Shown piece after piece: positions 22,515-35,070 of a DNA stretch of 64,000 nucleotides; position 1 is the stretch's first letter; each line of letters begins with the position of its first letter. The stretch is taken from contig NC_087083.1 in the NCBI RefSeq assembly GCF_026151205.1, forward strand, positions 8,367,460-8,431,459, written 5' to 3'. Origin of the DNA: Bolinopsis microptera. Taxonomy: Eukaryota; Ctenophora; Tentaculata; Lobata; Bolinopsidae. The notes under the pieces are model-generated. The model made no database searches, was not told where the DNA came from, and saw only the letters and a program-made list of their open reading frames with translations. Position numbers and translations under genes: made by a program.

Positions 22515-23240
22515 CCTGTGGCCTGGTGATGACGAGCTTGGAATCCTTTCCTTGAATATTCGCTCTATTCACAAAAATTTAGATCAAATTATCGACGACA
22601 TTACCAGTTATGCGAAGTATGACGTTATCAGCCTTAATGAAACCTATTGCAACATAACTAAACTCGCTAACGGTCTGGATGATTTAATTATTGATGGTTT
22701 TCATCCCCCAATCTACCAAGCCCCAATCAGAAAATCTTGCAAAGGAGGAGGCCTACTTACATATGTCAACAAACGGGTATGTAGCTCCTCAGATGATATC
22801 GAAAACTTAACTATGGATCAAGACCCGAGTTTGTATATGGCGAATTCCTGATCACTAAGATCCGATCATGTAAAAAGCTAAATAACACAGTTTTGTTAGT
22901 CAGTGTTTACAGATCACCGTCCAGCAATTCTTCTAAGTTTATCGAAAGTTTCGACGAGATCCTATCAAAATTAAGATCTCACGGGAGAAAACAGACTATT
23001 CTAGCGGGTGACTTTAACATTGATTTAATAAAGCACGAATGTGACGAAAAATCCCAAAATCTTATTGACATTGCCGCTTCCTAGTTCCTACGGTTTCACA
23101 CAGGTTATATCCCGACCTACCCGCATAACTGACCACCTAGTGCCACCCTGATTGATCATGTTTATACCAACAAAGTTGAAAAAATTATAAGCGTATTGGC
23201 ACTCGACTTATCTGATCATTTGGGTACATATGTACGCCTA
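22515..23240 (+). pseudogene. LINE EEP endonuclease, frameshifted
   Basis: The pieces carry LGILSLNIRSIHKNL, VISLNETYC (catalytic Glu), KGGGLLTYV, ILAGDFNIDL and LDLSDHLGTYV (Asp-His). All conserved EEP blocks are present but spread over three frames, with stops near 22851 and 23084. Confidence 0.8.
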
Positions 23241-23630
23241 ACGCCTTTCCCTCGCTCCATCTTTCGACCGAGCTGCACGACCTTCTGGACCCAAGCTTGG
23301 TAAATGTACTCAGACCTATGAAAAACATGAATATAGGATGTTTAATGAGGCTAATAACGAAACATTTAAAAGGTTGATACATGATGAATTGCATGGGAGC
23401 TTGATGGTTTATGTGCAGAAACGCGTTACGAAAAATTTTGTGAAATTTACACTGACCATTACAACACCGCCTATCCCCTTAACACTAAACGAACTCGCAG
23501 AAATCATGAAAGGGTTGACCCAAAGCCCTGGATCATACCATGACTTGAGGACTCCTTTAATCGTAAAAATATACTTTACTTAGATTATGTCAAAGAACCC
23601 ACTATTCAGAATAAAACTAAGTATGATAAG

Positions 23631-25562
23631 ATGAAAAAGTTCTGCGAAAAGCACAAGAATAATGCAAAAGGCAGGTATTACAAAAAGTATTTCGATGAGC
23701 ACAGCGATATAAACTCTCGCAAGCAGTGGCAGATGATCAACAGTGTTCTTAATAGAACCAAAAAGAATACTGGGATCAATAAACTCGTAGATGAAAACGG
23801 CAACGTAGCTTCTAACTCGTCAGAAATAGCAGAGAAATTCAACGATTACTTTTCCAATATCGCGAGTGATCTCAAGGCGAAAATTGAAACTCGTGATGAC
23901 GATAGAAGCTACGAGGCCTTCTTAAACGACCCCGTCCCCCTCTCTATTTTTATTAGACCAGCTAGTAACTCGGAAATTTATGATATTGTCAAAAAGTTAA
24001 AAAACAAAAGTACCAAAGATACTAAAATCTTTGCACTCAAACTAGCAACTGAAGATGTTAAATTTGTTAATGCACTTACTGGAACAATCTCACAGTCGCT
24101 AGAAGAGGGAGTGTTTTTCCACAGGCACTTAAACTTGCTAGAATTGTTCCTATACACAAAAACGGCTCAAAATCAACCGTCTCTAATTATCGTCCAATCT
24201 CATTACTGGCAGCATTTTCCAAAATTTACGAAAAAGTTATGCACGCTAGACTTGTAGAATTCTTGAATCAAAATTCAAGTTTATACGAACGACAGTATGG
24301 ATTAACTTTAAGGGCCGGTAGATCTTGTGAACATGCACTTTTGGATGCTCAACACACCCTTATTAACTCAATGCATAAAAAGCAAATTTCTCTTCTCCTC
24401 CTCATCGACTTTTCTAAGGCCTTCGATATGGTACTAGATCACGATATATTTCTAAACAAGCTTAATCATTACGGTATAAGAGGTATCGCTAATAAATGGT
24501 TTAAGTCATACCTTACAAATAGAAAACAATATGTTAGTATTAATGGTATTGACTCCTCGTGCAGGGATATGAAGTATGGAGTACCGCAAGGCAGCATCCT
24601 AGGTCCTCTACTCTTTGTCCTATACATTAATGACTTACCTGGCATGGCATAAGCACACTGGCAAAGTTCATTTTATAAATATATGCAGATGATGCCAATA
24701 TTATCATATCCGGTAACAACGTATATGAGATTGAAGATCAACTAAATGTGCTGTCCCAATCTTTGGTAAAATGGGTTGATGTCAATGGATTACTTATTAA
24801 TCTCAAAAAAACTAATTATATGATATTTTCCCGACAAAAGGTACCTAATCTTTCCCCAATTATCATAAACAACGTGAATATTCTGCGCTTGAGCGAAGCT
24901 AAGTTCTTAGGTGTGATTCTTGATGAAAAATTAAGTTGGTCATCTCATTTATCAAATTAAAAGCTTTAAAGTGTAAAATGGCCCGTTATGTTGGTATACT
25001 GTACAAAATTAAATCATACATTCCCTTAGAAGTTAGAATTCAAATCTACCACAGTTTTATTCAGTCACACCTAAACTATTGCTCCTTGGTCTGGGGCTTC
25101 ACGTCCAAAACCGAAATTGAATGCTTATTCCGTCAACAAAAGAAAGGTATTACTATTAGAGCTGCAATGCCAGGATTTGTGAATTATTTTTATAAAGATA
25201 ATACACTTCCTACTGGCACCAAATCTTTTTTCAGCAGCCATTCTATCTTAACCATACACAGCATAACCTTATCTAATTCACTCATTTTCATGAATAAAAT
25301 TTTCTATTTCCCTAATCAGCTCCCTCCGCCCGTCGCAAACTATTCTCGAAACTCAGAAGTTATCACTGAGGCTAACTATGAATGGTTCAATGACTGCAAT
25401 ACTGCCACACATAGGAATTCAATATTCTTCAACGGCCCACTCCTATTTGTAGACGCATCATTAGACGAAGTTTTCAATTCAGTGTCATGCCAATCGCTGA
25501 AGGCTTTCAAATCACAATGCAAGAGAACAGTACTGAAGCTGCAGAAGGGGGTGATAATGTAA
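23631..25562 (+). pseudogene. LINE reverse transcriptase, frameshifted
   Basis: Motifs in order: QYGLTLRAGRSCEHALL, LLIDFSKAFDM (motif A Asp), YGVPQGSILGPLLFVLYIND (motif B), a YADD-like site near 24685 in a shifted frame, then thumb and C-terminal domains up to 25562. Stops near 24257, 24652 and 24958 separate the pieces. Overall RT order and length are normal. Confidence 0.85.
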
Positions 25563-26411
25563 ATGAGTGGTCCACGAGTAAATTCCTCATCCACGAAATC
25601 AGCGGCCTCCGTAGGTCCAGTAGAAATAAAAATTCGTAATTGGTTTTGCTGCTAATTGGGGGTAATTCCAGCGTCCAGATTTGAGTTTCTAATTTGTTTT
25701 TAAATTCCTATCAGTGAAATTAATTTGAAACCAAAACCCATTCTAAATGTGATTTGTGAACAAAACTTTTGCTTGAATTTTATTTAATTACATTTTTTTT
25801 CAATTTGCGGCGTGCCAATAAAATAACGACTTCGTATTCGCATTTATTGCAGTTTGTTACGATTTATTTCATTTGACCTCACTTTCTATTTAGTTTTGAT
25901 ATATTTTCTAATAGGTATGTTTTTTCAGGAGTGCCCACTGGGGTTTTATTATGATTATGATGTAGTTAATAAATTTTAATTAGTCCATTAGAGACAATCC
26001 CCTCACGAGGGGCTTTCAATCAATTCAATCATTGCATGACAGTATAATACTAAATGTCATATTTAAAAAAATTGGTATTCATGTATACCAACTGTAAGTT
26101 ACAGTTACACATATATTTTATATTAAAATTAGCATTAGCAATAGCTATACTAATTGGGAATACCTTAAGAACGACAAATTTAGTCTACCACAAATTTAGT
26201 CAAACTTTTGACTAAAATTGTTGTAAACCAAATTTCATGAGACTAAATTTTTCGGCGACTAATTTTAAAGCAGACCAAAATTTCAGTAGAGCAAATATGA
26301 CATGAATATTATTAAGCTAACATTGTTTATAATCAGTATATGACATCTGCATCACCGTTGTGATGTCACAAAACCCTACCAAAGTCCTATTGCACTTAAA
26401 GGGTTAGAGCT

Positions 26412-27714
26412 CAGAGGCACATATTAGGTGCGATGGGTGCGGGATCGCACAATTTACCGTTTTCCGCACATTTCCGCACATTTTGTAATTTTCTGCATAT
26501 TTCCGCATAATCTAGCATTTTCTGCGTAATTTCGCATAATTTTGAAATTTTCGCGTTAAGATTTTCGAGTGTAAAAACCAAAATATGTTAAAAGTCGGGC
26601 CCTTTTAGGGCCGTGACTCAGGCCCTTTTAGGACCGTGACTCAGGCCCTTTCGGGACCGTGACCCACTGACCCAGGCCCTTTTGGAACTCATACCTAGGC
26701 CACGTGACCCAGTTACCACGTGACCCAGGCCCTTTCGGGACCCTGACCCAGGCCCTTTCGGGACCGTGACCCAGGCCCTTTCGGGACCCTGACCCAGGCC
26801 CTTTCGGGACCGTGACCCAGGCCCTTTTGGAACTCATACCTAGGCCACGTGACCCAGTTACCACGTGACCCAGGCCCTTTCGGGACCCTGACCCAGGCCC
26901 TTTCGGGACTGTGACCCAGGCCCTTTCGGGACCGTGACCCAGGCCCTTTCGGGACCGTGACCCAGGCCCTTTCGGGACCGTTACCCAGGCCCTTTCGGGA
27001 CCGTGACCCAGGCCGTTATGGAACTCATGCCTAGGCCACGTGACCCGGTTACCACGTGACCCAGGCCCTTTCGGGACCATGACCCAGGCCCTTTCGGGAC
27101 CGTTACCCAGGCCCTTTCGGGACCGTGACCCAGGCCCTTTCGGGACCGTGACCCAGGCCGTTATGGAACCCTCGTCGTTACCGTACTTCGATCATACCTG
27201 CAGCCCTTTTTATCGGGTAATGAGCTCTATTCTTTGTAGCGTTGGCTTTATAGTGGGCTTAATGGATCTTGGATCAAATGGTTTACAAGTACTGACGATC
27301 AATGCCAACAAGCGTGTCACATATTTGCGATCACACATGGGATCTGATCGACTCTATCAAGAGGCGTCTTCAAATAACTGTCTCCTGATCTCTACCAGAT
27401 CAGGTCACTGTTCTCAGATAACTGAATCTCAATATAGGTTCAATCATGGTCTTAGTAAAGAACTACACCCTCAGTAACACATAAACAGACCTATTTTTGA
27501 TAAGAGCGGCGGTTATACAACTTAGAATTTACAAAGTTCTTCAGAAAATGCAAAAGAAAACCGCACAATTCCCGCACAAATTTCGAAAAAATCGTCGCAC
27601 ATTTGCCTCATAATTGGTAAAAATTTACCGCACCTTACCGCACATTTTACCTTTATAGTCGGGTGCGGTACCGCATAATTTCGATTTTTTTACCGCACCT
27701 AATATGTGCCTCTG
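26412..27714. mobile_element. hAT-like non-autonomous transposon carrying a minisatellite
   Basis: Its ends are inverted: CAGAGGCACATATTAGGTGC at the left and the reverse complement at the right end. It is flanked by a perfect 8-bp duplication, TTAGAGCT (26404-26411 and 27715-27722). Ends beginning CAG with 8-bp target duplications are typical of hAT transposons. Subterminal regions are rich in CCGCACA/TGCGG motifs, which may bind a transposase. No transposase is encoded; the interior is mainly the minisatellite at 26600-27165. Confidence 0.85.
26600..27165. repeat. GC-rich minisatellite, about 23-bp unit
   Basis: More than 20 copies of GACCCAGGCCCTTTCGGGAC plus CGT. Interspersed at least three times is a variant block with CCTAGGCCACGTGACCCAG, giving a higher-order pattern. 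Long open frames on both strands here are repeat translations, not genes. Confidence 0.95.
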
Positions 27715-28139
27715 TTAGAGCTCCTCTTGGACATTACATTTTTAATCGATCCATCCCAATGCATGCTCTGTTGAAACGGCTGAAGTATCATATCGACATA
27801 AACTACGTCGTACCGACAAAAATGGTAAAGTCGAAAAAGGGTGAAATAGAAACTGAACAGTGTACTGAAGAACTTAGTGATACAGAGTCACAAACTCTGG
27901 ATCTGATGTTGTTGAAATTCCTGAGTAATGCATTGCAGTTTAATCTGTAATGCTCAGACGGGGTAGACTAAATTTGTCGTTCTTAAGGTAAATGGAATGG
28001 AAAATGGTCTCGAAAAGTCGAAAAATGTAATTAAACATTTTTAGATTAAAAATTTGCGAAATTTGTGACTAAAATTATGGTAACCAAAATTATCGTAACC
28101 AAATTTATTGTGAACTAAATTTATTGGCCATAAGGTATT

Positions 28140-29190
28140 GAAATTTGTACAACTTTTTATGAATTCATCTTACTATACTAACAAAATTACACTATTAAAA
28201 TTATTTTTCTCATCAAATTACTTCGATTCTCGATGCATAAGGAGGGTCAGGGTTTGCTCTAACCATGCATAGCCCTTGCAGTATTCCGCGCCCGCCATCC
28301 GCTTAAAATTGGACAATATAGGTAACTTTCTCCATAATTAACGTTAATATGACTTGATTAACCGGTAATCGAATTTCCTCGTATTATACCGACATATCAA
28401 TATCGGGACAGTTAATCAAAGATTTCTTTATTTATCAATGTGTTAATAAGCACCTTAGTACTCGGCAATAAAGATAAACTTCACGACAATCTTCTTAAAG
28501 GTCTAAATTGTGATAAAGGCTAGTTTTTAAGTTGGAAATCAAAAAGGTGCACACGAGAGGACAAGTCCAAATTGATAAAAAATTGTTAAAATCACTGGAG
28601 GGATTACACAGGATTACACAGGATTACACAGGATTAAAGTTAAATTATAGATCCATTATCATGGACCGTCATAATTGTTTGCAGAACACTCATCTTTGGG
28701 GATTTGTTCTTTGGCGGATTTGTTTTAAAACATATAACTCAGCTAGGAATGATGTTGTGAAGGGGTGATTATATCTAGGTAAACTATAGGTAAAAATATA
28801 ATATTAAATATAAGCTAAAATGTACTAATCTTTGTATTCTAAATGGGGAAAAGAAGAAACATTGTCAGTCAGTCGAGAAAATTGTCAGTCAGGCTATATG
28901 GCAGCTTTGTAGATGTTGTGACAATGCTAGTAGTGGTCCCAGGCTTGCGACTGGAATTGCGGTGTTTAATCGATTTAACGGTATACCAACGATCCACCTC
29001 CCACATGTTGTTTGGTACTTAGCATTATATATATGATGGAGTGGTGTCAATGATGAGGAGTGTGTGATGTGCAAGGATGGAGCGGAGAGGATGGATGATG
29101 ACGATGATGATGATGGGGAAATGTTTTAAGTTTACATTACAATAACATTCAAATTAAAAACTATAAGGCTTCTGAGGTAGATGAAAAGGA
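28140..29190. other. Intergenic stretch, one dispersed repeat
   Basis: Contains the second copy (about 28602-28690) of the GATTACACA repeat seen at 2662. A GATGATGAC-type simple repeat lies near 29090-29120. No gene recognised. Confidence 0.5.
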
Positions 29191-29407
29191 AATGCCTTAT
29201 GGTCTGGTCTTTAGGGATGAAGCAATCTTAGGAAGGATGGGGTCACAAAGTGAGCTAAATTTGGGGGCACGGTCAGTTCGGTTCATGGAGAGTTGTCTTA
29301 TCTGTATGGCGGCGCGTTCTGTCAGGTCAAGTTGAGATCGTGTTGTAAGGGATTTGAGGACTTCTATGTTGTTCCAGGAGATGGAATGTCCAGTGGTCAG
29401 GGCATGA

Positions 29408-29562
29408 CAGGGACAAAAGGATTTCGCGATTATTTTGGCCAAAAATCGCGATACCGCGATTTTTAACAGACTATACATTAATTTTAAACTATACATAAAT
29501 TTTGTCGCAAATAATGGAAAAAATCGCGATTCCGTACATGCCGCGATTTCCTTTTGTCCCTG
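29408..29562. mobile_element. 155-bp hAT MITE with 8-bp target duplication
   Basis: Ends CAGGGACAAAAGG and CCTTTTGTCCCTG, flanked by GGGCATGA at 29400-29407 and 29563-29570. The interior repeats an ATCGCGAT motif. CAGGG ends plus an exact 8-bp duplication identify a hAT-type MITE inserted in the Penelope/LINE composite. Confidence 0.92.
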
Positions 29563-29574
29563 GGGCATGATGGG

Positions 29575-30790
29575 CGGGGGCGTATTTTTATTACTGTATG
29601 TGTTTTAAGAGTACTTAGCTTCAGCCCGTTGTCGGTGCACCAGTTCATGATGGCTCCAAGACGTTTCTGCGTCATCTCTCTGAGATGATTGGCATCGAAG
29701 CCCTGGTTTCCGCATTTTGCCGGTCCCTCTAACGTGGCTAGTAAAGCAAGATCGTCCGCGAACCCTTGCAGGTCACATGGTATCCTGTCTCTGGTGTACG
29801 ACAGGAGACTGTCCACTACCAGGTTCCATAAGAATGGAGACAGGATCCCACCTTGCGGACACCCTTTTCTTATAACAATGGATTTCCTGCATCCGTTTAA
29901 TTCCACGTTCGTGGTTCTATTGCGGAGTTGGGACATAATCCATTTGTTGACTGAAGACGACTCACATTTCCGGTTCAGGGCCTTCTCTATAGATTTGAAT
30001 GCCACATTGTCGAAGGCCCCTTCGACATCTCAGAAGGTTCCTTGAGCCATACCGGAGCTTATGATTGTCCGTTCTATTTTGTGTACTTTTTTGTGTAAGG
30101 CTGTCTCAGTGGAGGCACCTTTTACAAAACCGTATTTTTTAAAATTAAGTTTTGAGTATATCTTAAAGTCTTCCTCCATATGCCATAGCACTATACGGTC
30201 CATCCACTTGAGTGGTACTGGAGCCATAGTGATGGTTCTGTAGTATTTAGGGTTGTAATAGTCAGTTTGCCCTCAAATTCTAGTACTGACTTCTCAACTC
30301 TACCTTTGGAAAAGATAGTGTTGGATGTCCAGTTGCTGGTTAAATTTGGCGGAATTTCTTCTGCCATATTTTGGTCCTGTTGAATACCTGGTGTCGTGGC
30401 GAAATGGGCGTCCACCATGACTGCCAGGGTTTCAGCTGGGGATTCGGTGAGGACACCATCAGGCTTCCTCACTGTCCCCAATGACCAATCGGGTATTTTT
30501 GTTGTTTTTTATTATCGTAGATATTCTCTTTGAGCATGACTTTGCTTCCATGTTCTTACAGAATTCCTTGAATTTAGATGTTTTAGTACGTCCTACCAGT
30601 CTGTTGTACTCCGCTTGATGTGAGCGTAGTTCAGACCAGTCTTTGTCGGACTTGGTCGACCGAGCTTATCTAAGGCGAAACCGGATACCGGCGTTCGCCT
30701 CTCTAACTTCCGCGGTTTCCCACAGAGGAGTACGAATCTTGTTAGATACATACCTCTCCGTACATGCGGAGTTATAGGCTCGGTTGACGT
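29575..30790 (-). pseudogene. LINE reverse transcriptase fragment inserted in the Penelope-like element
   Basis: Minus-strand pieces: linker region near 30480-30760; APVPLKWMDRIVLWHMEE with KYGFVKGASTETALH (motifs 1-2, 30030-30227); then IRKGCPQGGILSPFLW and GFADDLALLA (catalytic DD) at 29580-30005. The GCPQGG-LSP form fits Jockey/R1/I-type LINEs, unlike the CR1-like copies elsewhere in the window. It is truncated at both ends and frameshifted. Confidence 0.8.
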
Positions 30791-32327
30791 TATCAGCCGA
30801 GCCCTGGTGAGGGATAGGATAACAGCGTTCTTGGAGGAGTTGGTAGTGCAGGAGGAATACTTGGTGCAGAGGTTCAGGTTGGCGTGGGTGGGTTTTATGT
30901 AAACTGAAGTGGACTTGTCAGGGTGGATGAGGACGTTGAGGAAAGGGATGGTTTCGTAATCAGTTGGAAGAAGGGTGTTCTTGGGTGAATTTGAGGTCTT
31001 CGGTGAGGGAGTTGAGGAAGGTGAGGAAGTATTTTGCGTGCTGTCTGTCTCTGAAAGATCCGAGGCCATCGTCAACAAAGTGGGAGTAGGTATGAGGGGG
31101 TCAGGACATGAGGAGAGGGCTAGGGATTCTATTTCGGCAAGGCGTATTTCTACTAGTTCTAAGATGAGGTGGAGCTTATGGTGCCACCTTCGTCAATCGT
31201 CTTGGGAGTAAAAGGAGCCGTTGAAGTCGAGGTAGGAGTTGTCAAGGCACAAGTTGATGAGGGATCCTATGGTGGTGGTGGTGAGGTTGGAGGGGAGGAG
31301 AGTGGGGCTTTGTTCGTAGGACGTGATGGCTGTTTTAAGGGCCATGCGCATATCACAGGAGGTGTAGAGGGATTGGGAGGAGCCTAGGGAGTAGTGATAG
31401 GAATAGGAGGGGTTGAGGGAGGAGCCAAAGCGGTGCTTGAAGTCCGAGGAGTCTTTGAGGCGCGCGTAGGGGGTTTTGGGCTAAGGGTTTGATGACTGTG
31501 GCAAGGACTTTGTGTGTTGTGGAGCGCTTGAAGGGTTGTGTTGTAAAAGCTAACTAAGGGACGGATGGGTGCGCCAGGTTTATGAATTTTAGGTTGTCCG
31601 TAGAGTTGAGGCCATCTAGGGTGGAGCCGGAGGTGGTCTGTCGTGATCATTTTGTCGTTGTGAAGTTTCTTGAGAACTTTGTGCAGTTTGGAGGTGACGG
31701 ATTGTGTGAAGTCTTTGTTCAATAGGGTGTAACTACCTGATTTCATGTGGTCATTAATTTTATTTCTGTATTGTTCGTCGGTTAACACCAAATCATTGAA
31801 AATTGCTATTTTCCCAATTTTTATCAACTTTGGAGTCCCGTTGTGAAGTTCTTTTTGAAATCTTTTGAAACTTTGCATGCTTATCAAACAATATATAAAA
31901 TACCACTATGCAAAAATTTACGGTGATTCGATATTCAATATTGTATACGCACGCAACGTCCGCTTAAATTTTGCACGTGCGAAAGGTGAGAATTTTGCTC
32001 ATTCGTGATTTCGAATATATTCTGCTTTTCCACGACATTTAAATAGAATTATATATGAATTTAATGCCAACTTGAATGAGTAAAAAAAGCCATATTCAGT
32101 CATTTATCGACAAATATGCCTATAAAAACACAAGGAAATGTTTTCAAAGGTTAAATTTCGAAATCATTGAAATTACCTCCTTATTAATGAAGTTATGAGT
32201 TTACATTTCGACTTTGTAAATTACCCTGACATTATAAATATAATCAAAAAGAAATGATATTTGTTCAAAACCCATTATTATGGGTAGAGTGGACCGCTGC
32301 CAGTGTCTCCTCAGCTCTCTCAAATAA

Positions 32328-33750
32328 AATAAAGTTAAATACAATTTTTTAAACATTTAAGTTAAATACAATTTTTATTTTCCACAGAACACAAAAAAAT
32401 CAATACATATTGGATTATAAATATTCTATAATTCCATTAATAATCATTAAAAGTTGCTTTGTCATTTATAAAATCAAAAACAAAAAGCCGTACGCTGAAC
32501 GCGCGCGGCATTTTTTCTGCAGCTGCCTAGCTTGTAGCCGCTAACATCAAAGCCGCCGCGCGCGCCCAGTGCTTGGGTGCATTCTCATTGACAATTAAAC
32601 TTGGTCAAAGATATTTATATACAATTCCTAAATTAAATCAAATTATATTCAATAATCATGTTAATATGAGTATTCAACACTACTCGACAACAAATATTTG
32701 CCGGCCCATCGATGATTCAGTCGCCGAAACAAAAATCAAATGTTTGCTTTTTCGTTTCGGGAACTGTTTGAACTCAGTACTATATCCGACTAATCATACT
32801 TTATAATGGTTAAAAAACAAAGTAAAAAGATTTTCCTCGATGGACCGGCATTCGCAACCGCGAAACGTTTTGAGTACGACAAACGATGACACCACCACCA
32901 GCCCTTAATCGATAAGTCCATGGGTGACGGGATAAAGTTAAAGTAAGATGTGTAATTTCATATTGCCTATCACCTATCACCTAAATTACTTTGCATATAC
33001 TGCTTCTAGTTACACGATAGCGATCTTAGTTCCCAATAACGTTTAAGTAAAATACAATTTTTTAAGTAAAATACAATTTTTATTTTCCACAGAAGAATCA
33101 ATACATATTGAATTATAAATATCCGATAATTCCATTAATAATCATTAAAAGTTGCTTTTTCATTTGTAAAATCAAAAACGAAAAGCCGTACGCTGAACTG
33201 TGAACGCGCGCGGCGTTTTTTCTGCAGCTGCCTAGCTTCAAGCTTGTAGCCGCTAACATCAAAGCCGCCGCGCGCGCCCAGTGCTGGGGTGCATTCTCAT
33301 TAACAATTAAACTTGGTCAAAGATAGTTATATACAATTCCTAAATTAAATCAATAATCATGTTAATATGAGTATTCAACACTACTCGACAACAAATATTT
33401 GCCGGCCCATCAACGATTCAGTCGCCGAATCAAAAATCAAATGTTTGCTTTTTCGTTTCGGGGACTGTTTGAACTCAGTACTATATCCGACTAATCATAC
33501 TTTATAATGGTTAAAATACAAAGTAAAAAGATTTTCCTCGATGGGCCGGCATTCGCAACCGCGAAACGTTTTGAATACGACGAACGATGACACCACCACC
33601 AGCCGTTAATTAATAAGTCCATGGGTGACGGGATAAAGTTAAAGTAAGATGTGTAATTTCATATTGCCTATCACCTATCACCTATCACAAAAGTTACTTT
33701 GCATATACTGCTTCTAGTTACATGATAGCGATCTCAGTTCCCAATAACGT
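32328..33750. repeat. Two-copy tandem duplication, about 710-bp unit
   Basis: The unit at about 32328-33040 recurs at about 33044-33750 with high identity. Each holds a GC-rich island (GAACGCGCGCGGC, then GCCGCCGCGCGCGCCCAG) in AT-rich DNA, and CACCTATCAC tandems near its end. No coding frame is shared intact by both copies. Function unknown. Confidence 0.85.
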
Positions 33751-34290
33751 GTGACCCAACAGAAGGGATTGTGGAAGGACACGTACATTTTTCATTAACA
33801 CGTGCCCTGATTACCCCCTCCGTTGAGCTACTATACGGGGAACGATGACCGCCAGTCTGTAGTCAGATCGTTAATAAATTTTACTTTAAAATTGGTTGCC
33901 GGGTGATGGTGTCAGTGAGAGACGTTAGGTTAGGTGAACATTGGTACAAAAATATAATAATATAGCAGTTTATCTCAAAAGTTAAAATCACTATTTGTTA
34001 AAGTATACAAACAGTTCTATTCAAAAGAACAAAGTCCGAGAGCAGAGATAAGAGAAGATTTGGAGACTATACACGCATATGTGGGGTTTAAATTAGGTAT
34101 TAGTAATTTTAGGGTTCGACCGAAAATGTTGGTCGGTTGGTTAATAGGGAGCAGTCACTGTCATTAGAATTATCAGATTAGGAGCAACAATTAGAATCAA
34201 ATTGGACATATTGTGTATTGTGGCCCAGAAATCAGTGAAACCTAGAATGGCGGTAAAATGCTAGCGCGCCTTGTTATGCGCGTTAACATA

Positions 34291-35070
34291 CTAGCTGCTG
34301 AAAATAAAGAAGTATATCCATGATAATGACGTCGTCTGCTGAGATGCAGCCGAGTCTTTAGCCACATTGCTGTATAGTCTTCCATTCACTCTACCAGAGC
34401 GTCTTCTCTTGTCTTTTCCACCATTTAGTCTAAGAAATATTGATTGTTTAATTATCCCTGCAAGAACTCTAGCCCCAGTCCTATTTAGGTGCAGCATGTC
34501 GGGTTGCCCATGCCTGTCAAACTGCTTAGACAGTTCCCAGGCAAGGACATTGTTCTGTGCAAACTGCATAAAACCACCAACAAGCTGAACACCCTTACAG
34601 GTCTGAGGCAAGTCGAAGTGAATAGCCCTGTTAAATGTATCAACCTTTTCGTTCAGTAACATATCCTTAGTGGGTAATAATCTACAGACAGATACAGAAG
34701 TGTTAGGGCTAAGTTTCTGTATCTGTTTAACTTTCAGCTTTAGTTTCTGGTAAATATCAACAATATCAGACTGACTCTTGACATCAGGCTGCTTCACATC
34801 GTTGATCCCGCACAACAAAACAACATTAGCGTAACCCATGCAGGATTTGGGATCAATGTTAATTATGTTATTAATGTCATCAATTCTGGGTGACCAGAAT
34901 TTCCGTCCTGGCATAAGCTCGCCAAACGTGCTCCTCTTGCAAGATCCGAAGTGTAACATACCTGTGTTCGAGTCGCCCATAATACATGTGGAGTTTTTGT
35001 TTCTCCAATCTACAGATCTAAAAGTTAAGCTATTTACCTGGGGACCCCAGGCTATTATGTTCATTAACAT
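34291..35070 (-). CDS. LINE ORF1: SGNH/GDSL esterase-type protein with intact catalytic residues
   Basis: ATG at 35070, 259 codons, uninterrupted. Block I CIMGDSNTG (Ser34), block III VVLLCGINDV (Gly88, Asn90) and block V DMLHLN (Asp191, His194) give a full SGNH triad plus oxyanion residues. Such esterase domains occur in ORF1 proteins of CR1/L2-type LINEs. The tail after residue 215 is basic (GGKDKRRRSGR). The preceding 50 bp match the LINE fragment at 16925-17000. No ORF2 follows on this strand below 34291, so the copy lost its 3' part. A domesticated host esterase is possible but less likely. Confidence 0.8.
   Translation of the reverse strand: MLMNIIAWGPQVNSLTFRSVDWRNKNSTCIMGDSNTGMLHFGSCKRSTFGELMPGRKFWSPRIDDINNIINIDPKSCMGYANVVLLCGINDVKQPDVKSQSDIVDIYQKLKLKVKQIQKLSPNTSVSVCRLLPTKDMLLNEKVDTFNRAIHFDLPQTCKGVQLVGGFMQFAQNNVLAWELSKQFDRHGQPDMLHLNRTGARVLAGIIKQSIFLRLNGGKDKRRRSGRVNGRLYSNVAKDSAASQQTTSLSWIYFFIFSS

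Larger units (their letters stand above)
20930..26035 (+). mobile_element. Near full-length non-LTR retrotransposon (PHD finger, EEP, RT), inactive
   Basis: Order: about 900 bp of 5' non-coding DNA, a PHD-type finger, a second zinc cluster, EEP endonuclease, RT, then about 450 bp of 3' UTR ending in a short CAATCAATTCAATC repeat near 26020. Short tandem 3' tails rather than poly(A) are typical of CR1/L2-like LINEs. At least five frameshifts or stops break the reading frame. The left limit is uncertain, because host-derived repeat DNA is shared with the copy at 1-1563. Confidence 0.8.
26161..27990. mobile_element. TA-flanked transposon with 29-bp perfect inverted ends (Tc1/mariner- or pogo-like), interrupted
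   Basis: 26161-26189 and 27962-27990 are exact reverse complements (TACCTTAAGAACGACAAATT at the tip). If the terminal TA is the target duplication, the inverted repeats start CCTTAAG. The interior carries a 78-codon open piece at about 27715-27950 with no known motif, possibly a transposase remnant. A hAT-like element (26412-27714) sits inside. Confidence 0.65.
29197..31887 (-). mobile_element. Penelope-like retroelement, degenerate, with nested insertions
   Basis: Minus-strand order: RT start (RWPQLYGQPKIHKPGAPIRP near 31600), catalytic HFVDDGLGSF near 31070, IPFLNVLIHPDKSTSVYIKP near 30950, then (after insertions) a GIY-YIG-region tail with ALTTGHSISWNN and LNRT-like spacing near 29300-29400. 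The LYGxPKIHK signature and the GH-xx-W tail are characteristic of Penelope-like elements, which couple an RT to a GIY-YIG nuclease. Several frameshifts show it is dead. The core of the GIY-YIG nuclease is missing where a LINE fragment sits. Confidence 0.8.

Noticed and set aside
26628-27080. 150-codon Pro/Gly-rich open frame on the minus strand
   Set aside because: It is the translation of the GC-rich 23-bp minisatellite; the same repeat is open on the other strand too.
31169-31387. Val/Gly-rich frame on the plus strand
   Set aside because: Antisense of the Penelope-like RT region.
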